Shown: positions 60,805-64,000 of the stretch, piece after piece
How the letters are laid out: each line of letters opens with the position of its first letter
How positions within the stretch are numbered: the stretch's first letter is position 1
Position numbers and translations under genes: made by a program
DNA from: Streptomyces sp. Je 1-369
GTDB lineage: Bacteria; Actinomycetota; Actinomycetes; Streptomycetales; Streptomycetaceae
Length of the DNA stretch: 64,000 bases
NCBI RefSeq assembly: GCF_026810505.1
Contig: NZ_CP101750.1
Span: 3,315,254 to 3,379,253 of the forward strand
Direction of reading: 5' to 3'
The notes under the pieces: model-generated
The model's database searches: none
What the model was told of the DNA's origin: nothing
The model's input: the letters and a program-made list of their open reading frames with translations, nothing else

Positions 60805-61149
60805 TCAGAACGGCACCCCGGACCCGCTGGCATGGGGAGCGCCGCGGCCCTGTCGGCGCAGGGCTCTGATCGGGTGCCAGAGCTCCCGGACATCGTCCGG
60901 CGTCGTACGCCATATGAGGCCGTCCGGATGGTGCAGGACCGCCGTCACCTCGTCCGGCGTCGGCGGCTCCGCGTTGCCCCGCAGGTAGACCGCCCGCAGC
61001 CCCAGATTGCGCAGCCGCGTCAGCGCCCTCGCACGGTTCACGGCGTGCACGATCATCCTGACCGTACCGCCCGTCGGCGACGGGTTCGGCAGGGTCAGCG
61101 CCACCACCACGCTGCCGTTCGGCAGCTTGCAGAAACCTCCTGCGGACAT
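60805..61149 (-). CDS. hypothetical protein
   Basis: A 114-residue protein of unknown function. It has a beta-strand-rich start (NGSVVVALTLPN, GGTVRMIVHAVNRARALTRLRNLGLRAVYLRG) and a short helical end with WRTTPDDVRELWHPI. It looks like a small globular domain without transmembrane helices. Its promoter would lie before 61149. Conservation in Streptomyces is assumed from composition only. Confidence 0.65.
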   Translation of the reverse strand: MSAGGFCKLPNGSVVVALTLPNPSPTGGTVRMIVHAVNRARALTRLRNLGLRAVYLRGNAEPPTPDEVTAVLHHPDGLIWRTTPDDVRELWHPIRALRRQGRGAPHASGSGVPF

Positions 61150-61234
61150 GCTGGGTCACACCCCCGTGAGACGTTGCACGAGGCCCCTGGCCGGACCCCG
61201 CGTCAATAAGAAATCCACAGACGCACCTAAACAC

Positions 61235-61270
61235 GATCGGCCGTCGCCCGCTAGAGGGCGACGGCCGATC
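61235..61270. terminator. terminator of the M6 protease gene
   Basis: Perfect 15-pair stem, GATCGGCCGTCGCCC with GGGCGACGGCCGATC, around gctaga. It lies 25 bases past the stop codon of the minus-strand protease gene. Confidence 0.93.
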
Positions 61271-61295
61271 ATGGTTTGACCTGCGGAAATGCTAC

Positions 61296-63707
61296 TTACT
61301 TCGTCGAGCGACCCACCTGGACCGTGATCGTCGAGCCGTCCTTGGGCTGCTTGATGATCTTGATCTGGGTGTTGGTGTCAGTGACCTTCACGCTGCCCGT
61401 GGGGTTCGACGCGTACCAGTAGGTGCCCTTGCGGTCGTCGAAGACCGAGACACCCTTCTGGGACTTGATCTTCAGCGCGACGTCACCGTTGTGGAGCGTG
61501 ACCTTGTCGGTCGCGTACTTGCTGAAGGGCGCGTCGAACGGCTGGATCTTGTTGCGCAGAACCGTGCCGTCCTTCCACTTCAGCGGCTTCGCGTGCGCGT
61601 CGACCGGAAGGATCAGACCCTGGCCCGGGTGGGCGCTGGTGTTGTTGTCCTTCTGCGAGGTGTCCCACTGCCAGACCATCAGGCCGGTCTGGTACGGGTA
61701 GTGCTCCACCCAGTCGGGGCGGACCTTGGAGCCGAAGTTGTACGGGCCGACCTCAAGGGTCTTGTCGTACGAGACGTACTGACGGTTCTCGGCGAGGTAG
61801 TACTGGTCGTACTTCTTCGTGAAGGACTCACCGATGCGCGAGAAGCCCTTCGACGCCCAGCCGTTGTCGTCGCCCTCGGCGCCGTCCTCGAACAGCTTGG
61901 CGCCGTCCGCGGTGATCGCGAGCGCGTCGGCCGCGAAGCCCTTGCCGCCCGCGCCGCCGTCCGTGGAGTAGCGGAAGCGGACGTCGACCTTGTTGCCCGC
62001 GTAGGCGTCGAGCGGGAAGACCAGCTTCTTGTACGCGCCGGAGGCACCGGTCAACGCGGGCTTGTCGCCGGCGTCACGGGTGATCGGCTTGCCGTCCGCG
62101 GTGCCGTCGACCGGCTTCCAGTTGGCGCCGCCGTCCGTGGACACCTCGGTGTAGAGGTAGTCGTAGTTGGCCTCGATGTCCCACCAACCCTGCAGCGAGA
62201 GCTCGGCCTTGGTCTTGCCGGTGAGGTCGACGGACCGCGTCAGGGTGTTCTTGAGGTCGTCGCCCTGGTCGCTCCACCACTGCTTGGAGCCCTCGGCGGG
62301 CTTCACGACCTTGGTGGTGACGGACTTCTTCGGCAGGTCGACGACGAGCGCCTGACGGTGCCGAGTGTTGTACTCGGAGACGCCCAGCTTGTGCTCGGAC
62401 GTCGTCGCGGCCTTCGCCTTGGCGTAGTCCAGCCAGCCCAGCTGGAACTTGTCCCAGGCGGTCATGTCGCCCGGCATGTCACCGATGGCGTCCTTGCCGG
62501 TACCGAGCCAGGAACCGGCCGACATCAGCGACCAGAAGCCGACCGAGTTGTCGCCCTTGCCCGTGGTGTCGTACAGGTCGGGCAGGCCCAGGTCATGGCC
62601 GTACTCGTGCGCGAAGACGCCGAGGCCGCCGTTCTCCGGCTGCATCGTGTAGTCGCCGACCCAGATGCCCGTGTCGCCGATCTGGGTGCCGCCGGCCTTG
62701 TTGTTCGAGGGTCCTGTGTTGCCCGCGTCGTTGCCGTAGGCGTACCAGCGGTGCGCCCAGAGGGCGTTCTCGCCCTCGGCGCCGCCGCCCGCCGACTCGT
62801 CCTCGCCCGCGTGGACGATCTGGAAGTGGTCGATGTAGCCGTCGGGCTCGTTGAACTCGCCGTCGTTGTCGAAGTCGTAACGGTCCCACTGGTCGTACTT
62901 GGCCAGGTCCGCCTTGATCTGCGCGTCCGTGCGGCCCTTCGCCTTCTGGTCCTTGGCCCAGGCGGTCACGCCGTCCTTGACCGCGTCCCAGACGTTCGGG
63001 CAGTTGGTGTCGCCGCAGTAGTTCGAGCCGTAGCGGGCCTCGTTGTTCTCGACCTTGACCCAGTCGGAGACCGTACCGTCGACCGAGTAACGGCCGGACG
63101 AGGTCTTCTCGTAGTAGGTCTTCAGCGAGTGCTTCGCCTTGCCCTTGGAGTCCTTGCCCTTCCCGAAGTACAGGTCCTGGAAGTGCTTCTGGTTGTAGTC
63201 CTTCTGCCAGGCCGTGCTGTTGTCCTTCGCACGGTCCGGCTTGGCTATCTTGTTGTGCAGCGGTCCCGGCTTGCCGCCGTACTTCTTGACCGGCTGCTCC
63301 GGGCCCTCGGGGCCGTCCGGGTCGTACATGGTCGTGTCGTCGACCTTGCTCCCGAACTCCACCAGGATCGTGAAGATCTTGTCGGTCTTCTCCCGGCCGA
63401 GCTCGACGTACTTCTTGTCGTCGAGCTTGACGACCTTGGAGGCGCCCTTCTTCTGGACCTTGGCGTCACCCGCGACGACCTGCTGCAGGGCGGCCTTGCG
63501 CTGCTGCGCCTGCTGCTTGCTGAACGGACCGTCCAGGTCGTGGTCGACGTGCGCCTTCGGGCGCGACGGGTCCTGCCGGTCGATGGCCGGTGCCCCGCCC
63601 GAGGCACCGTCCTCGGCGGAAGCCGTCGCTGCCGAGAACGTCGCGGCGGCCGCGGCCACCGCCACGGCCACCGCGGTGGCTCTGAAGGTCCGAGTTCTGA
63701 CTGTCAC
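61296..63707 (-). CDS. secreted immune inhibitor A-type M6 metalloprotease
   Basis: An 803-residue secreted zinc protease. A basic signal peptide (VRTRTFRATAVAVAVAAAAATFSAATASA) is followed by a propeptide region. The catalytic segment is FAHEYGHDLGLPDLYD (HExxHxxxxxD) near residue 345, with MSAGSW nearby as the Met-turn. After it comes a beta-rich accessory region (QGWWDIEANYDYLYTEVSTDGG) typical of InhA proteins, with an Asp-rich stretch (DFDNDGEFNEPDGYID) that may bind calcium. GTG 63707 with GGAGG 11 bases upstream is chosen because the longer reading crosses a non-coding-looking segment. It degrades extracellular proteins. Confidence 0.9.
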   Translation of the reverse strand: MTVRTRTFRATAVAVAVAAAAATFSAATASAEDGASGGAPAIDRQDPSRPKAHVDHDLDGPFSKQQAQQRKAALQQVVAGDAKVQKKGASKVVKLDDKKYVELGREKTDKIFTILVEFGSKVDDTTMYDPDGPEGPEQPVKKYGGKPGPLHNKIAKPDRAKDNSTAWQKDYNQKHFQDLYFGKGKDSKGKAKHSLKTYYEKTSSGRYSVDGTVSDWVKVENNEARYGSNYCGDTNCPNVWDAVKDGVTAWAKDQKAKGRTDAQIKADLAKYDQWDRYDFDNDGEFNEPDGYIDHFQIVHAGEDESAGGGAEGENALWAHRWYAYGNDAGNTGPSNNKAGGTQIGDTGIWVGDYTMQPENGGLGVFAHEYGHDLGLPDLYDTTGKGDNSVGFWSLMSAGSWLGTGKDAIGDMPGDMTAWDKFQLGWLDYAKAKAATTSEHKLGVSEYNTRHRQALVVDLPKKSVTTKVVKPAEGSKQWWSDQGDDLKNTLTRSVDLTGKTKAELSLQGWWDIEANYDYLYTEVSTDGGANWKPVDGTADGKPITRDAGDKPALTGASGAYKKLVFPLDAYAGNKVDVRFRYSTDGGAGGKGFAADALAITADGAKLFEDGAEGDDNGWASKGFSRIGESFTKKYDQYYLAENRQYVSYDKTLEVGPYNFGSKVRPDWVEHYPYQTGLMVWQWDTSQKDNNTSAHPGQGLILPVDAHAKPLKWKDGTVLRNKIQPFDAPFSKYATDKVTLHNGDVALKIKSQKGVSVFDDRKGTYWYASNPTGSVKVTDTNTQIKIIKQPKDGSTITVQVGRSTK

Positions 63708-64000
63708 TTGATGCTGTCCTCCCCCGCGCCCCGCGCGAATAGGCGGACCGAAATTCCCGGTCGGAGGAGGTCCGCGCGCGATGTACGCGTCACAAGTGAC
63801 GACATTCGACCGGAAGTACAGGAGAAAAGACAGTCCTTGACTTGAACAGGCCAAGTGCACTATGCAGACGCGCGGAACCGGTATGCGGACACGGAGCACT
63901 GTCCCGCGGCGAAGGACAACGGGCGCGCCCCACCGACCACTTGGTGGACGACATGAACCCGTGCGCCCCCTGTGCTCCGGCACCGTGGGTTAGGTCACGC
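63708..64000. other. upstream region of the protease gene, no gene seen
   Basis: No gene is supported to the right edge. It contains a GTCACAAGTGAC palindrome at 63790-63801, which may be an operator, and should contain the protease promoter (minus strand). The AT-richer stretch about 63820-63860 is the likeliest promoter location, but I could not assign clear -35 and -10 hexamers. Confidence 0.35.

Overview
The window looks like chromosomal DNA of a Streptomyces or close actinobacterial relative. It is very GC-rich with strong third-position GC and has many GTG starts. It carries actinobacterial families such as a class E sortase, XRE/DUF5753 with DUF397, DUF1707, DUF3618 and DUF2017, and GlcNAc PTS genes with DasR-type operators. 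I saw no integrase, transposase or CRISPR array.

Left arm (about 0.1-9.1 kb): housekeeping and transport genes. These are an FAH-fold hydrolase, a second YidC-type insertase with a DUF6412 neighbour, an HxlR regulator divergent from an MFS exporter across twin operators, an SSS symporter with a DUF3311 partner, a class E sortase and a SEC-C protein.

Defence island (about 9.1-20.1 kb): base composition drops and nearly every gene is a DNA-processing protein. A NaeI-type restriction endonuclease, a Vsr nick-repair endonuclease and a C5-cytosine methyltransferase form a complete restriction-modification core. Around it sit a large DUF262 protein, a tightly coupled leftward operon (ParB-like, SNF2-type helicase, DUF3883 nuclease-like protein), a degenerate HNH/zinc-ribbon protein and a McrA-like HNH nuclease. 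The ParB-helicase-DUF3883 module together with DUF262 is the best candidate for an undescribed system. A WhiJ-like regulatory trio (GHKL ATPase, XRE/DUF5753, DUF397) borders the island on the right.

Middle (about 22-44.7 kb): a deaminase, VOC protein, GlxA-type regulator, MFS carriers, DUF445 and SGNH proteins, an ABC-2 exporter operon with a DUF1707 sensor-like protein, a class A penicillin-binding protein and a membrane-anchored HTH protein. It continues with a small SMR exporter preceded by a guanidine-III riboswitch, a GroES paralogue, Bcp peroxidase, a ProP-type transporter, tRNA-Leu(UAG), RdgB and RNase PH.

Right part (about 44.7-64 kb): the GlcNAc PTS locus (nagF, nagE1, nagE2) with DasR boxes. 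Next is a protein-bound cysteine synthesis set (Cys-rich leader peptide, cysO, cysM, mec), interrupted by a BtuFCD-like transporter under a cobalamin riboswitch. The end holds an amino-acid permease, DUF2017-clpS, an NAD salvage pair (pncB, pncA) and a secreted M6 metalloprotease. Many genes end in near-perfect hairpins that serve convergent gene pairs.
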